Below are positions 55,595 through 64,000 of a stretch of 64,000 bases of DNA, piece by piece (position 1 is the first letter of the stretch; the number at the start of each line of letters is the position of its first letter). The stretch covers positions 1,612,001 to 1,676,000 of the forward strand of contig NZ_CP034951.1 in NCBI RefSeq assembly GCF_004022485.1. The letters are read 5' to 3'. A program made the position numbers and the translations under genes. Under the pieces are notes generated by a model, which worked only from the letters and a program-made list of their open reading frames with translations, was not told where the DNA came from and ran no database searches. This DNA comes from Aequorivita sp. H23M31 (GTDB lineage: Bacteria > Bacteroidota > Bacteroidia > Flavobacteriales > Flavobacteriaceae).

Positions 55595-55679
55595 TTTCTG
55601 GTTTAAGGTTTAAAGTTTCAGGTTCTATTTAGACCGAACTTGTAACCTCCAACCTGAAAGCCCTAACTTGCAACCTTTT
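55595..55679. repeat. Two abutting heptad arrays in opposite orientation
   Basis: From 55595: TTTCTGG, TTTAAGG, TTTAAAG, TTTCAGG, TTCTATT. From 55638: ACTTGTA, ACCTCCA, ACCTGAA, AGCCCTA, ACTTGCA, ACCTTTT. The two halves share the pattern ARGTTnn in opposite strands, and TTTCAGGTT pairs with AACCTGAAA. It fills the ddl-lpxB gap. Confidence 0.6.
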
Positions 55680-55684
55680 TAAGA

Positions 55685-56806
55685 ATGAAATATTACCTCA
55701 TAGCGGGAGAGGCTTCGGGAGATTTACACGGAGCTAATCTAATAAAAGCCCTAAAAAAAGAAGACCTTAAGGCGGAATTTCGCTTCTGGGGTGGCGATTT
55801 GATGAAAGCTGCTGGCGGAACAGAGGTAAAGCATTATAGAGATCTCGCCTTTATGGGTTTTCTGGAGGTGGCCATGAACTTGGGCACCATCTTAAAAAAT
55901 ATAAAATTCTGTAAAAACGACATTGAAACCTTTAATCCGGATGTTATTATTTTTATAGATTATCCAGGTTTTAATCTACGCATCGCAAAATGGGCCCGAG
56001 AAAAGGGTTACCGAACACATTACTATATTTCTCCCCAGATTTGGGCCTGGAAAGAAGGTAGGATAAAAGAAATAAAAAGGGATATAGATGAAATGTACGT
56101 GATTCTTCCTTTTGAAAAAGATTTTTATGAGAAGAAACACAATTTTCCCGTTCACTTTGTAGGCCATCCATTAATTGATGCCATTCATAATAGAAAACAG
56201 GTAAATCCAAAGGTTTTTAAGAAAGACAATGGTCTCGATCAACGACCCGTTATTGCGCTATTACCCGGAAGTCGAAAACAGGAAATTAAAAAAATGTTGG
56301 AAATAATGATTTCGGTAGCCAAAAATTTCGGAGGATACCAATTTGTGATTGCTGGAGCGCCCAGCCAGGAAAAATCATTTTACGAAACTTTTCTCACTAC
56401 GAAAAATGTCCACTTTGTTTCCAATAAAACCTATGATTTATTGAGTATTGCCCATGCTGCGCTCGTTACTTCCGGCACGGCTACCCTAGAAACTGCACTT
56501 TTCAAAGTGCCACAAGTGGTGTGTTATAAGGGAAACAGAATTAGCTACGAGATTGCCAAGCGGGTTATTAATCTAGAGTATATTTCCCTCGTAAATCTGA
56601 TACTGAACAAAACCGTTGTAACCGAATTGATTCAAAAAGATTTCAACAAAAAGGAGCTGGAAGTAGCTCTGAAAAATATCTTAAATCCACAAAAGCGCAA
56701 TGAAATGTTCTTGGATTATTATAATCTTGAGAACGCTCTGGGTGGACGCGGAGCCAGTGAAAAAACCGCGCAAATGATTTATCATTCCATCTCTGGCAAG
56801 CATTAA
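55685..56806 (+). CDS. lpxB: Lipid-A-disaccharide synthase
   Basis: The 373-aa GT19 glycosyltransferase joins UDP-2,3-diacylglucosamine and lipid X to form the tetraacyl disaccharide of lipid A, at the inner face of the cytoplasmic membrane. Signatures include YLIAGEASGDLHGANL, FIDYPGFNLRIAKWA, YYISPQIWAWKEGR, LLPGSRKQEI and SGTATLETALFKVPQVVCYK. It confirms a lipid A-bearing Gram-negative organism. Nearby cell-surface genes include ddl upstream and a C40 lipoprotein downstream. Confidence 0.96.
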   Translation: MKYYLIAGEASGDLHGANLIKALKKEDLKAEFRFWGGDLMKAAGGTEVKHYRDLAFMGFLEVAMNLGTILKNIKFCKNDIETFNPDVIIFIDYPGFNLRIAKWAREKGYRTHYYISPQIWAWKEGRIKEIKRDIDEMYVILPFEKDFYEKKHNFPVHFVGHPLIDAIHNRKQVNPKVFKKDNGLDQRPVIALLPGSRKQEIKKMLEIMISVAKNFGGYQFVIAGAPSQEKSFYETFLTTKNVHFVSNKTYDLLSIAHAALVTSGTATLETALFKVPQVVCYKGNRISYEIAKRVINLEYISLVNLILNKTVVTELIQKDFNKKELEVALKNILNPQKRNEMFLDYYNLENALGGRGASEKTAQMIYHSISGKH

Positions 56807-56872
56807 GGAATTCCATTTCCTTAAAATACCCTGATGCGTATAATTCGACAGTTTATAATATATATATTTTCA

Positions 56873-56880
56873 TATCTTTA
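56873..56880 (+). promoter_or_regulatory. -7-like box near the C40 lipoprotein start
   Basis: TATCTTTA (one mismatch to TAnnTTTG) lies 4 bases before an ATG at 56885 and 22 before ATG 56903. It would give a near-leaderless product from the first ATG, or a short leader for the second. Confidence 0.35.
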
Positions 56881-56902
56881 ACAGATGATTTTAAAGTTGT
56901 CA

Positions 56903-57499
56903 ATGATGAGAAATTTATCGCTCCTTTTGATCTTGAGTTTACTACTTATTTCGTGCGGTACTACCCATACTACCCAGACCGCCCACCATAAATCAAAAAA
57001 CAGCAGTAATAGTCATTCAAGAATTGGCAGAGCTCCAAATACTCCTAAAACGCCAATACGCAAGGTAGAACCGAGTTCGAACGAATTGTTTTATGAAGAT
57101 AGGGATGAAGCGCCGTATAAAGTGAAGCAGGAAATTATTGATTATGCCAAAACTTTTGAAGGCACCCGTTATAAGTTTGGTGGAACCACCAAAGCTGGAA
57201 TGGATTGTTCCGGGTTGGTGTGTACCGCCTTTAAAAAAGAAAACATTGAATTACCCAGAATTTCCCGAGATATGGCTACTCAGGGAATACCAATATCTCT
57301 TAAGGAAGTGGAAGAAGGAGATTTGGTGTTTTTTAAAACCAGCAGTAAAAATGTTATTAGTCACGTAGGACTGGTAGTGAAAGCTGAGGGTGGGCAAATA
57401 AGGTTTATCCATTCTACAACGCGCGCCGGCGTAATTATTTCCTCTCTGGATGAAACCTATTGGAAAAATGCCTTCGTTGAAGTTCGACGCGTTATTTGA
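56903..57499 (+). CDS. NlpC/P60 (C40) lipoprotein peptidase
   Basis: From ATG 56903 the product is 198 aa (204 from an in-frame ATG at 56885). It has a lipoprotein signal (LLLILSLLLISC, lipidated Cys18 of the shorter form), a Ser/Thr/Pro-rich linker and a C-terminal NlpC/P60 domain with Cys102 in AGMDCSGLVC and His in NVISHVGLV. It should cleave peptidoglycan stem peptides near a membrane. The shorter start gives a standard signal peptide. It lies between lpxB and comEC. Confidence 0.88.
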   Translation: MMRNLSLLLILSLLLISCGTTHTTQTAHHKSKNSSNSHSRIGRAPNTPKTPIRKVEPSSNELFYEDRDEAPYKVKQEIIDYAKTFEGTRYKFGGTTKAGMDCSGLVCTAFKKENIELPRISRDMATQGIPISLKEVEEGDLVFFKTSSKNVISHVGLVVKAEGGQIRFIHSTTRAGVIISSLDETYWKNAFVEVRRVI

Positions 57500-57675
57500 T
57501 TTCAAATTTTCTTTATCTTAGTAGGAACATCTCGAAAAGAATAGAACAAAAACAGATATAAAAAGCGTCATCTTTCACAAAACTTCCCGAGAATAGATTG
57601 GCTATTAAATTTTCTCTCCCCATTATAAGTTAAACGCCCCGGTAATTTTAAGTAACAAACTTAAAAATATGGGAC

Positions 57676-59700
57676 ATGAAATTTATAAACTTCGCCATAG
57701 TCAGGTTTTCATGTTTACTAATGTTGGGGATTCTTACGGCCCACTTCTTCCCTATTCCCTATCTCATTCTCAGACCCCTTCTATTTCTATTTTGTCTAAC
57801 AAGCATCTTATGGTTGATATCACGAAAGCAGTTAATCCAGCAGATTTATTTTGGAAGTGCTACCTATCTCTGCTTCTTCGCAGTTGGATATTTTAGTTAC
57901 CAATTGAGATTGCCACAATTTCGGCCCAATCATTTCACATATTTTGTGGCTGAAGATGCTCCGAAAATAATTCAGATTAAGATTTTTCAGACTTTAAAAC
58001 CGGATAACTATAACTACAAATATTTTGCAAATGTACAAGCCATAAATGAAATACCTGTAAGTGGTAATATAGTTTTAGTTATGGCCAAGGATTCCCTGCA
58101 CCCAGAGTTTAAACCAGACGAAGTACTATTGGTTTATGGTTCAATTTCTACAATTCCACAACCTTTAAATCCACATCAGTTCGATTATTCAAAATACATG
58201 AAATCTCAAGGGGTTTATGGTCAAATTAGGGTTTCAGAAAAGCAAGTTTTAAAAGCGATGTCGAGTCGCTCCACAATATTTGGTACAGCCCAAAACCTCC
58301 GTACTGGAATAGTAGAGAAACTGAAGGAATCAAAACTGAAAACTGATGAGCGTGCTATTGTGCAGGCCCTTATCTTAGGTGAAAAGAAGGATATTGACAA
58401 AAGTCTTTATGACGAATATGCCGCTGCGGGTGCGGTGCACATTCTAGCAGTATCGGGTCTTCACGTAGGCATTCTTTATGCAATACTTGCCGTCTTATTT
58501 GCTCCTCTTAAACGGTGGAAATATGGAAACATTCTCGGTTCCGTTTCAATTATACTTTTGTTATGGTTTTTCGCCATTCTCTCAGGATTATCTCCCTCCG
58601 TCACTAGAGCTGTTACTATGTTCAGCTTCTTTGCCTTTGCGCAAATATTGCAACGGAGGACCAATGGTATCAACACGCTTTTTTTATCGCTGTTAACCAT
58701 ATTAATTATTAATCCGCTATGGTTGTTTCAGGTGGGGTTTCAACTGAGCTATCTTGCTGTATTTTTCATTTTATGGTTACATCCTATTCTCTATAAAATC
58801 GGCTATTCTACAAATTGGTTCCTGAGGAAATTATGGGGAATTGCGAGCGTAACAATCTGTGCTCAAATTGGAGTTTTACCTCTTAACCTATATTACTTCC
58901 ATCAATTTCCAGGATTATTCTTATTAACCAATATCGTTGTCTTGCCCTTCCTAACTATTTTAATGTGTGGTGGATTGCTTATAGTAATCCTGGCTGTTAT
59001 AAATACTTTGCCCGATTGGCTTGCGGAAACTTACAATGCAATGATAGAGGCGCTTAACGGATTTATCTATTGGATAGCAGATAAAGACGAATTTCTTTTC
59101 AAGGATATACATTTCTCAACTTTAAAAGTTTTGGGAACGTATCTAATGGTCATAGCATTGGGAATGCTTTTGAGAAAGTTAAATTATTCCCGGCTCGTGT
59201 ATTCCCTATTGTCGATGACCATACTGGTAGGGGTTTTTATATATGATGAATTCAGAACTTCTAAAAATCAATTAATATTATTTCATAAGAATAATAAAAC
59301 TATACTGGCTTATAAACGGCGCGGAGAAATGTTGATTTTTCACAATGATTCTACCGCTGATGCTGGAAATGCCTATCCTATAAAATCATATAAAACCGCC
59401 ATGAACATTAGAAATATTTCAGAAACATCCCTACCCACGGTTGTGAGTTATAAGAATAGGAATATTCTAATTTTGGACAGTCTAGCATTATTCCCAAAAC
59501 AAGGAAATATTCATACAGTAATCCTTACGGAAAATTCTAAGGTAAATCTAACGAGGCTTATTGATAGTGTGAAGCCCTTTCGTGTTTTGGCAGATGGCAC
59601 AAATTATTATTCTTATAAAAATCGATGGAAAGCCACTTGCAAATTAAAAAAGCTCCCGTTCTTCGATACTGCAGAACAAGGAGCTTTCCTAATAGAATAG
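57676..59700 (+). CDS. ComEC/Rec2-family competence protein without hydrolase domain
   Basis: The 674-aa polytopic membrane protein has an N-terminal DUF4131-like region and the Competence core (IVQALILGEKKDIDKSLYDEYAAAGAVHILAVSGLHVGILYAIL) with about ten membrane segments to about residue 520. The last 150 residues are soluble but lack the HxHxDH metallo-beta-lactamase signature of full-length ComEC, as in many Bacteroidota homologues. The family forms the inner-membrane channel for single-stranded DNA uptake in natural competence. The frame starts at 57676 (MKFINFAIVRFSCLLML); a second frame at 57669 is a shadow. Confidence 0.9.
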   Translation: MKFINFAIVRFSCLLMLGILTAHFFPIPYLILRPLLFLFCLTSILWLISRKQLIQQIYFGSATYLCFFAVGYFSYQLRLPQFRPNHFTYFVAEDAPKIIQIKIFQTLKPDNYNYKYFANVQAINEIPVSGNIVLVMAKDSLHPEFKPDEVLLVYGSISTIPQPLNPHQFDYSKYMKSQGVYGQIRVSEKQVLKAMSSRSTIFGTAQNLRTGIVEKLKESKLKTDERAIVQALILGEKKDIDKSLYDEYAAAGAVHILAVSGLHVGILYAILAVLFAPLKRWKYGNILGSVSIILLLWFFAILSGLSPSVTRAVTMFSFFAFAQILQRRTNGINTLFLSLLTILIINPLWLFQVGFQLSYLAVFFILWLHPILYKIGYSTNWFLRKLWGIASVTICAQIGVLPLNLYYFHQFPGLFLLTNIVVLPFLTILMCGGLLIVILAVINTLPDWLAETYNAMIEALNGFIYWIADKDEFLFKDIHFSTLKVLGTYLMVIALGMLLRKLNYSRLVYSLLSMTILVGVFIYDEFRTSKNQLILFHKNNKTILAYKRRGEMLIFHNDSTADAGNAYPIKSYKTAMNIRNISETSLPTVVSYKNRNILILDSLALFPKQGNIHTVILTENSKVNLTRLIDSVKPFRVLADGTNYYSYKNRWKATCKLKKLPFFDTAEQGAFLIE

Positions 59701-59727
59701 TCTGAATATGAAACGCAAAAGACTATT

Positions 59728-60264
59728 CTAAAATGTATACTTAAAATTCTTTTGATATTCCTCCCAAGCCTCAGGTGTGGTTAACTTCATATAATCATCG
59801 TTGTAGATCATCTTTAGAAAAATCTCAAGTTGCTGTGGTGTTCTATATCCCGGCACTCCTTGGATGAGATCACCATTTTCCCTGAAAAATACCACTGTGG
59901 GATAAGCATTCACTTTTAAGGCATGAGCGAGCAGATGCTGGCTGTTCCTTCCCTTTCTTTCCGCTTGATAATTCGGATTGGTATAGGTAAAATCCTGATA
60001 GGTTATGGATTCGTTGCCTTCGGCATTAAATTTTACAGGGTAATAATTCTTGTTTAAATACTCAGCCACATTCTTATCGCTAAATGTATTTTTATCAAGC
60101 ATTTTACACGGTCCGCACCAAGTGGTATATACATCCATAAAAATCTTCTTCGGATTTTCTTTTTGGGCGGCTAAGGCCTCTTCCATAGTCATCCAGTTTA
60201 CCTGTTGCGCGGTTATTGAGCCAAATGCCAATAACAAACAAAGTAGAAATATATTTTTCATCAA
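59728..60264 (-). CDS. Secreted thioredoxin-like protein
   Basis: The 178-aa protein has a signal peptide (MMKNIFLLCLLLAFGSITAQQ) and a thioredoxin fold with TTWCGPCKMLDKNTF (Cys50 and Cys53), then a thioredoxin_7/DUF255-like pattern and the cis-Pro loop NAYPTVVFFRENG. It is probably a periplasmic thiol-disulfide oxidoreductase. It is separated from the POT transporter genes by a terminator-like hairpin at 60302-60330, so it has its own promoter, probably around TACTTTTA upstream. Confidence 0.87.
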   Translation of the reverse strand: MMKNIFLLCLLLAFGSITAQQVNWMTMEEALAAQKENPKKIFMDVYTTWCGPCKMLDKNTFSDKNVAEYLNKNYYPVKFNAEGNESITYQDFTYTNPNYQAERKGRNSQHLLAHALKVNAYPTVVFFRENGDLIQGVPGYRTPQQLEIFLKMIYNDDYMKLTTPEAWEEYQKNFKYTF

Positions 60265-60301
60265 AGTCTCTTTTTATTAATAATGTAAAAGTAAGAAAAC
60301 A

Positions 60302-60330
60302 AAAAACGTTCCACAAAAAGGAACGTTTTT
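60302..60330 (-). terminator. Terminator of the POT transporter genes
   Basis: AAAAACGTTCC pairs with GGAACGTTTTT around a 7-base A-rich loop, just after the stop of the first POT gene in the minus-strand direction. Confidence 0.75.
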
Positions 60331-60349
60331 ATAAAAAAAGTATTGTGTA

Positions 60350-62137
60350 TTAACGTATTCCGTGCATCAGCCTTTTCAATACGGGATTTAATAACATTGA
60401 AATTATTCCAACTCCGATAGGAATTAATGTAAAAATCAAGAAGAATGTTCCAAGGGAATATTCCGCAGAAATTTTATCGATCATTCCGCCCATAGTATTT
60501 GCGGCCTTTTGCCCAACGGCAATTGCCAAATACCAAACACCAAACATAAATCCAATCATTCGGGCCGGAACCAACTTACTTAAATAAGACAACCCAAGAG
60601 GAGACAAACATAGTTCGCCCATAGTATGGAGGAGGTATGCCAGAATCAAGAAAATCATGCTGACTGAGGCAGTCATTGCCCCAGGTGGAATATCGGAAGC
60701 ACCATAGGAAAGAATGGCAAAACCAAGACCCAACAAAATCAAACCAATTCCATATTTCATGGCTGCACTGGGATTGTATTTGCTCTCCCACCATTTTGAG
60801 AAAAGCGGAGCAAGGGTAATAATAAAAAATGAGTTCAAGATTCCGAACCAAGTGGCATCTACTTCAAGGTGTGGTTGGCTGAATTTATCTACAAGCCTAT
60901 AAATAACAAGGGCCCAAATAATAACAAAGGCTAGCGACAAGGCAAAATTTGACCACGCAATCCTATGATGGGTTTTCTTGACCAACAGAAATATCACCCA
61001 AGTAATAATTATAAGAGGGACAGTGGTAAGAAGCGTATCCACTATCCTAAATATATTTGCTGAATTTCCTGTTAATGTCCTATCGGTATAATCTTGTGCA
61101 AACAAGGTCATAGAACCTAAGGACTGCTCAAAGAAGGCGAAGAAAAAAACCGTAAACAACGCGAATATGGTTACGGCAATCAGTCTGTCCCTAACAATAG
61201 GAAGGTAGCGAGCTATACGGGTTACAAGCAAAACAAGAAACATAGCCAGTGCAGCCAATACAACGATATTAGTTCCGCTCATACCTCCTATTTCAAAAGG
61301 AACCAAGGAATAATCATAAATAGTATCTAAAGGATCATTAAATAAATATAACAGACCACCAATTGAGGATAGGACTATTAAAACATAATCGAAAGAGGTA
61401 AAAGGGTTGAGTTTTATTTCAGCTTTTATTTCTTCTTCAACATTTTCAGGAGTCTCATTTCTATCAGCAGTTGGAATAACTACAGCTTCCTTTCTAGCTG
61501 GTTTATCTCCCACTTTTCCGAAGATTTTGTGAGCAAGAATAAACTGCAGCATTCCCAAGAGCATAAAAATACCGGCAAGTCCAAAACCATAATGCCATCC
61601 ATAATTTTCGCCAAGGTAGCCACAAAGCATCATTCCGAAGAATGCACCGGCATTTACACCCATATAAAAAATAGTGTAGGCACCGTCCTTCTTGGATTCG
61701 CGGGTTTTGTACATTTCAGAAATAATGGATGTAATGTTCGGTTTAAAGAAACCCGTTCCTATTACCAAAAAGGCCAGACCTAAATAAAAGGTAAGCGTAG
61801 TGTCCAACGCCATTGCAGCGTGACCCATAGTCATAATAATACACCCAATAATTACCGCTATGCGATATCCTGTAAATTTATCGGCTATCCATCCGCCCAC
61901 AATGGGTGTTAGGTACAACAGCGAAGCATAGGTACCAATTAACGATAGTGCATGCTCCCGTGGCCAGTCCCATCCGGGATTGTTACTTAAAAAAGGAGCG
62001 GTAAGAAATAAAATTAAGAGAATCCGCATTCCATAGAATGAAAAACGCTCCCACATTTCGGTAAAGAAAAGTATAAAAAGTCCCGCGGGATGTCCCAGAA
62101 CCGTGTCCTTAAAAAGTTTTTCGATGTCAGTATTCAT
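60350..62137 (-). CDS. POT-family proton-dependent peptide transporter (copy 1)
   Basis: The 595-aa protein has 12 or more membrane segments. POT signatures are HPAGLFILFFTEMWERFSFYGMR (the ExxERFxYY-like helix 1 motif), GGWIADKFTGYR, FYMGVNAGAFFG (PTR2 signature) and the C-terminal LCLSPLGLSYLSKLVP. It should import di- and tripeptides with H+. It is longer than copy 2 (466 aa) because of extra central and C-terminal segments. It ends a co-directional set of three. Confidence 0.92.
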   Translation of the reverse strand: MNTDIEKLFKDTVLGHPAGLFILFFTEMWERFSFYGMRILLILFLTAPFLSNNPGWDWPREHALSLIGTYASLLYLTPIVGGWIADKFTGYRIAVIIGCIIMTMGHAAMALDTTLTFYLGLAFLVIGTGFFKPNITSIISEMYKTRESKKDGAYTIFYMGVNAGAFFGMMLCGYLGENYGWHYGFGLAGIFMLLGMLQFILAHKIFGKVGDKPARKEAVVIPTADRNETPENVEEEIKAEIKLNPFTSFDYVLIVLSSIGGLLYLFNDPLDTIYDYSLVPFEIGGMSGTNIVVLAALAMFLVLLVTRIARYLPIVRDRLIAVTIFALFTVFFFAFFEQSLGSMTLFAQDYTDRTLTGNSANIFRIVDTLLTTVPLIIITWVIFLLVKKTHHRIAWSNFALSLAFVIIWALVIYRLVDKFSQPHLEVDATWFGILNSFFIITLAPLFSKWWESKYNPSAAMKYGIGLILLGLGFAILSYGASDIPPGAMTASVSMIFLILAYLLHTMGELCLSPLGLSYLSKLVPARMIGFMFGVWYLAIAVGQKAANTMGGMIDKISAEYSLGTFFLIFTLIPIGVGIISMLLNPVLKRLMHGIR

Positions 62138-62193
62138 AGATATAAAAATAAATTCTCAGTTGATTTTAAAAGTTGAATAGCTTTAAAAAAGAA

Positions 62194-63594
62194 TTATCCA
62201 TTTATTGTAGGATTTCCCAAATCAAATTTTTCCTGTTCGGGAACAAATTCACGTTCGTTATCCTCTACTCCGTGAGTCAATTTTTCAAATCGCTTTCTCA
62301 CTATGAGAACCAAAAATCCGAAGGCTACGGAAAAGATGGCTATCCCTGTAAATACGGTAAATTCTCCTAATGACGAAGCAGATTCTCCCAAGAGCCCGGC
62401 AATCTTATCGCCAAATCCGGTCATAGCAAAATAAATTCCCATCATTATGGATGCATATTTTACTGGAGTAAGTTTAGTGATATAGGAAAGTGCTACTGGT
62501 GAAAGACACAGTTCGCCAGTAGTATGAAAAAGATAAGCAAGGACCAACCAATACATTGCAGAAGAACCTTCGGCTTGATATTGTGCTGCAGCCCCTGTCA
62601 TAAAGAAAAAACCTGCACCCATTATAATCAGTCCGATACACATTTTGAACAAAGAAGATGCGTTTTTTCCCTTAAGCTTTCTCTTGGCCCAAAACCCAGC
62701 TACAAAAGTTCCAAGAATAATTATATAAGCCGGATTTAAGGACTGGAACCAAGAGGCGGGTATTTCAAAAGTTCCCAAAAACCGGTTGGTCTTTTCCATG
62801 GCATAAATATTCATCAAACCTCCGGCCTGCTCATAAGCGCCCCAAAAAACGATAACTAAAAGAAACGATAACAAAAGCACTTTGATTCGATCCTTTTCTA
62901 TCTTGGTTAACGGACGTTTGGCAGCAGCCACTTCTTCCGGATCGGTACTTTTTGGAAGATGGTTGCCTACATGCTTTAAATGCTTTTGACCTACAATATA
63001 CTGAATCAAACCAAGTGTCATTCCGATTGCCGCCAATCCGAAACCATAATGCCACCCATAGACTTCACCTACGTATCCTACGATAAGGCTTGCAGCAAAG
63101 GCACCCACATTGATCCCTATATAAAAAATGGTAAATCCTTTGTCACGTCTTATATCCCCCGGAGCATATAAGCCCCCGACCATGGTAGAAATATTTGGTT
63201 TAAGCATTCCTACACCTGCCACAATTAAAGCTAGACCTGAATAGAACGCCCATACTTCTTCCACAGATAATATTCCATGACCGAAAACCAGTAAGATCCC
63301 TCCGTAGAGCACGGACTTTTTTTGCCCGATAAATTTATCAGCAATCCAACCACCTGGAATTGACATAACATATACCAACATGGTATACCAACCGTACAAG
63401 CTTAAAGCTTCCTGATTTGTCCAGCCCAAACCAGCATTTCCATCTGTGGTTCTGGCTACTAAATAAAGTACTAAAATAGCCCGCATTCCATAATAGGAGA
63501 AGCGCTCCCACATTTCCGTAAAGAACAGAATATAGAGCCCAATTGGATGTCCAAAAATTTCCTTTTGCTTATGGTAGGTAACGGGTTCGTCCAT
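62194..63594 (-). CDS. POT-family proton-dependent peptide transporter (copy 2)
   Basis: The 466-aa protein has helix 1 EMWERFSYYGMRAILVLYL, GGWIADKFIGQKKS, FTIFYIGINVGAFAASL (PTR2 signature) and LCLSPVALSYITKLTP near the C-terminus. It is a compact POT transporter of di/tripeptides. It lies 56 bp from copy 1 and 34 bp from copy 3, so the three are probably one transcript. Sequence similarity to its neighbours suggests ancient tandem duplication with different linkers. Confidence 0.92.
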   Translation of the reverse strand: MDEPVTYHKQKEIFGHPIGLYILFFTEMWERFSYYGMRAILVLYLVARTTDGNAGLGWTNQEALSLYGWYTMLVYVMSIPGGWIADKFIGQKKSVLYGGILLVFGHGILSVEEVWAFYSGLALIVAGVGMLKPNISTMVGGLYAPGDIRRDKGFTIFYIGINVGAFAASLIVGYVGEVYGWHYGFGLAAIGMTLGLIQYIVGQKHLKHVGNHLPKSTDPEEVAAAKRPLTKIEKDRIKVLLLSFLLVIVFWGAYEQAGGLMNIYAMEKTNRFLGTFEIPASWFQSLNPAYIIILGTFVAGFWAKRKLKGKNASSLFKMCIGLIIMGAGFFFMTGAAAQYQAEGSSAMYWLVLAYLFHTTGELCLSPVALSYITKLTPVKYASIMMGIYFAMTGFGDKIAGLLGESASSLGEFTVFTGIAIFSVAFGFLVLIVRKRFEKLTHGVEDNEREFVPEQEKFDLGNPTING

Positions 63595-63628
63595 TTGATA
63601 TGTTTTTAGTTAATGCACATAGAATCCA

Positions 63629-64000
63629 TTAACGAATTCCGTGCATCATTTTCTTTAATTTCGGATTGAAAATCAACAAGAGCACCGCGGCAAACATTGG
63701 TATTCCGGCAATAATCAAGAAGAATGTTGACATTGAGTATGTTTCTGAAATTCTGTCAATATACGCTCCGGTTTGGCCAGCGATAAAGTTGGCGATAGCG
63801 GAAGCTGTAAACCAAAGACCAAACAACAATCCCGATAAGCGTTTTGGTGATAACTTGGATACATAAGACAGCCCTACTGGCGATAAACATAATTCTCCCG
63901 TAGTGTGGAAGAAATAAGCAAGAATCAACCAGATCATACTTACTGCGGCAGTTTCTGCACCCTGGGGAATACTACTGGATCCAACTGCCAATACAATAAA
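63629..64000 (-). CDS. POT-family peptide transporter (copy 3), C-terminal part, cut by window edge
   Basis: The frame stays open to the right edge: 123 residues plus the stop at 63629-63631, so only the C-terminal part is visible. It shows the conserved LCLSPVGLSYVSKLSPKRLSG block and several hydrophobic segments, and ends LKKMMHGIR like copy 1 (LKRLMHGIR). It heads a three-gene transporter series on the minus strand. Confidence 0.88.
   Translation of the reverse strand, partial: FIVLAVGSSSIPQGAETAAVSMIWLILAYFFHTTGELCLSPVGLSYVSKLSPKRLSGLLFGLWFTASAIANFIAGQTGAYIDRISETYSMSTFFLIIAGIPMFAAVLLLIFNPKLKKMMHGIR

Overview
The window is ordinary chromosomal DNA from a member of Bacteroidota, most likely a marine or environmental Flavobacteriaceae. 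The evidence is low G+C, frequent TAnnTTTG-type -7 promoter boxes, proteins with type IX secretion (T9SS) C-terminal sorting domains, a fused ResB-CcsA cytochrome c biogenesis protein, a Flavobacteria-style gyrA, and a UbiA / KdsC / Maf / DUF2520 cluster. No rRNA, tRNA, CRISPR array, intact insertion sequence, prophage or recognisable defence island was seen.

Layout. 1-835 (-): N-terminal part of a PgpH-like 7TM-HD phosphohydrolase. 1213-3171 (+): acetyl-CoA acetyltransferase and an NlpC/P60 hydrolase. 3261-7155 (-): TPR protein and gyrA, divergent from clpC (7412-9964). 10046-11557 (-): a lone histidine ammonia-lyase, divergent from a TlpA-like lipoprotein. 13390-17165 (-): CcsBA fusion and a group III truncated haemoglobin. 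17459-22158 (+): DUF2520, KdsC-like, UbiA, Maf, lipoprotein and MscS cluster. 22301-26932 (+): PIG-L deacetylase, then a 36-aa membrane microprotein abutting a sodium:solute symporter. 27486-34095 (-): a 1739-aa GEVED/T9SS surface protein and a Ycf48-like lipoprotein. 34380-40745 (+): RNA methyltransferase, secreted endonuclease I and purL. 40881-42059 (-): a triple-repeat lipoprotein. 42742-52174 (+): fatty-acid degradation. 52376-54038 (-): RluD-like synthase and PASTA protein, divergent from ddl, lpxB, a C40 lipoprotein and comEC (54617-59700). 59728-64000 (-): secreted thioredoxin and three tandem POT peptide transporters.

The best functional unit is the beta-oxidation region: acyl-CoA ligase, DUF488 protein, MarR regulator, then fadN-, fadA- and fadE-like genes in the order of the Bacillus fadNAE operon. 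MarR has a 22-bp imperfect palindrome just upstream of its -7 box and looks nearly leaderless. fadN is split by a -1 frameshift in an A-rich run. Two different broken four-helix-bundle (23S-IVP-like) genes sit between fadN, fadA and fadE, each bordered by degenerate 7-bp repeats.

The most unusual non-coding signal is a set of 7-bp-period degenerate repeat arrays in at least seven intergenic spots. Their sequences differ between sites but are similar within a site, and two of them border the broken four-helix-bundle genes. I did not find a convincing new multigene system. The strongest leads are the heptad arrays with their associated gene remnants, the fadN frameshift, the MarR operator and the symporter microprotein.
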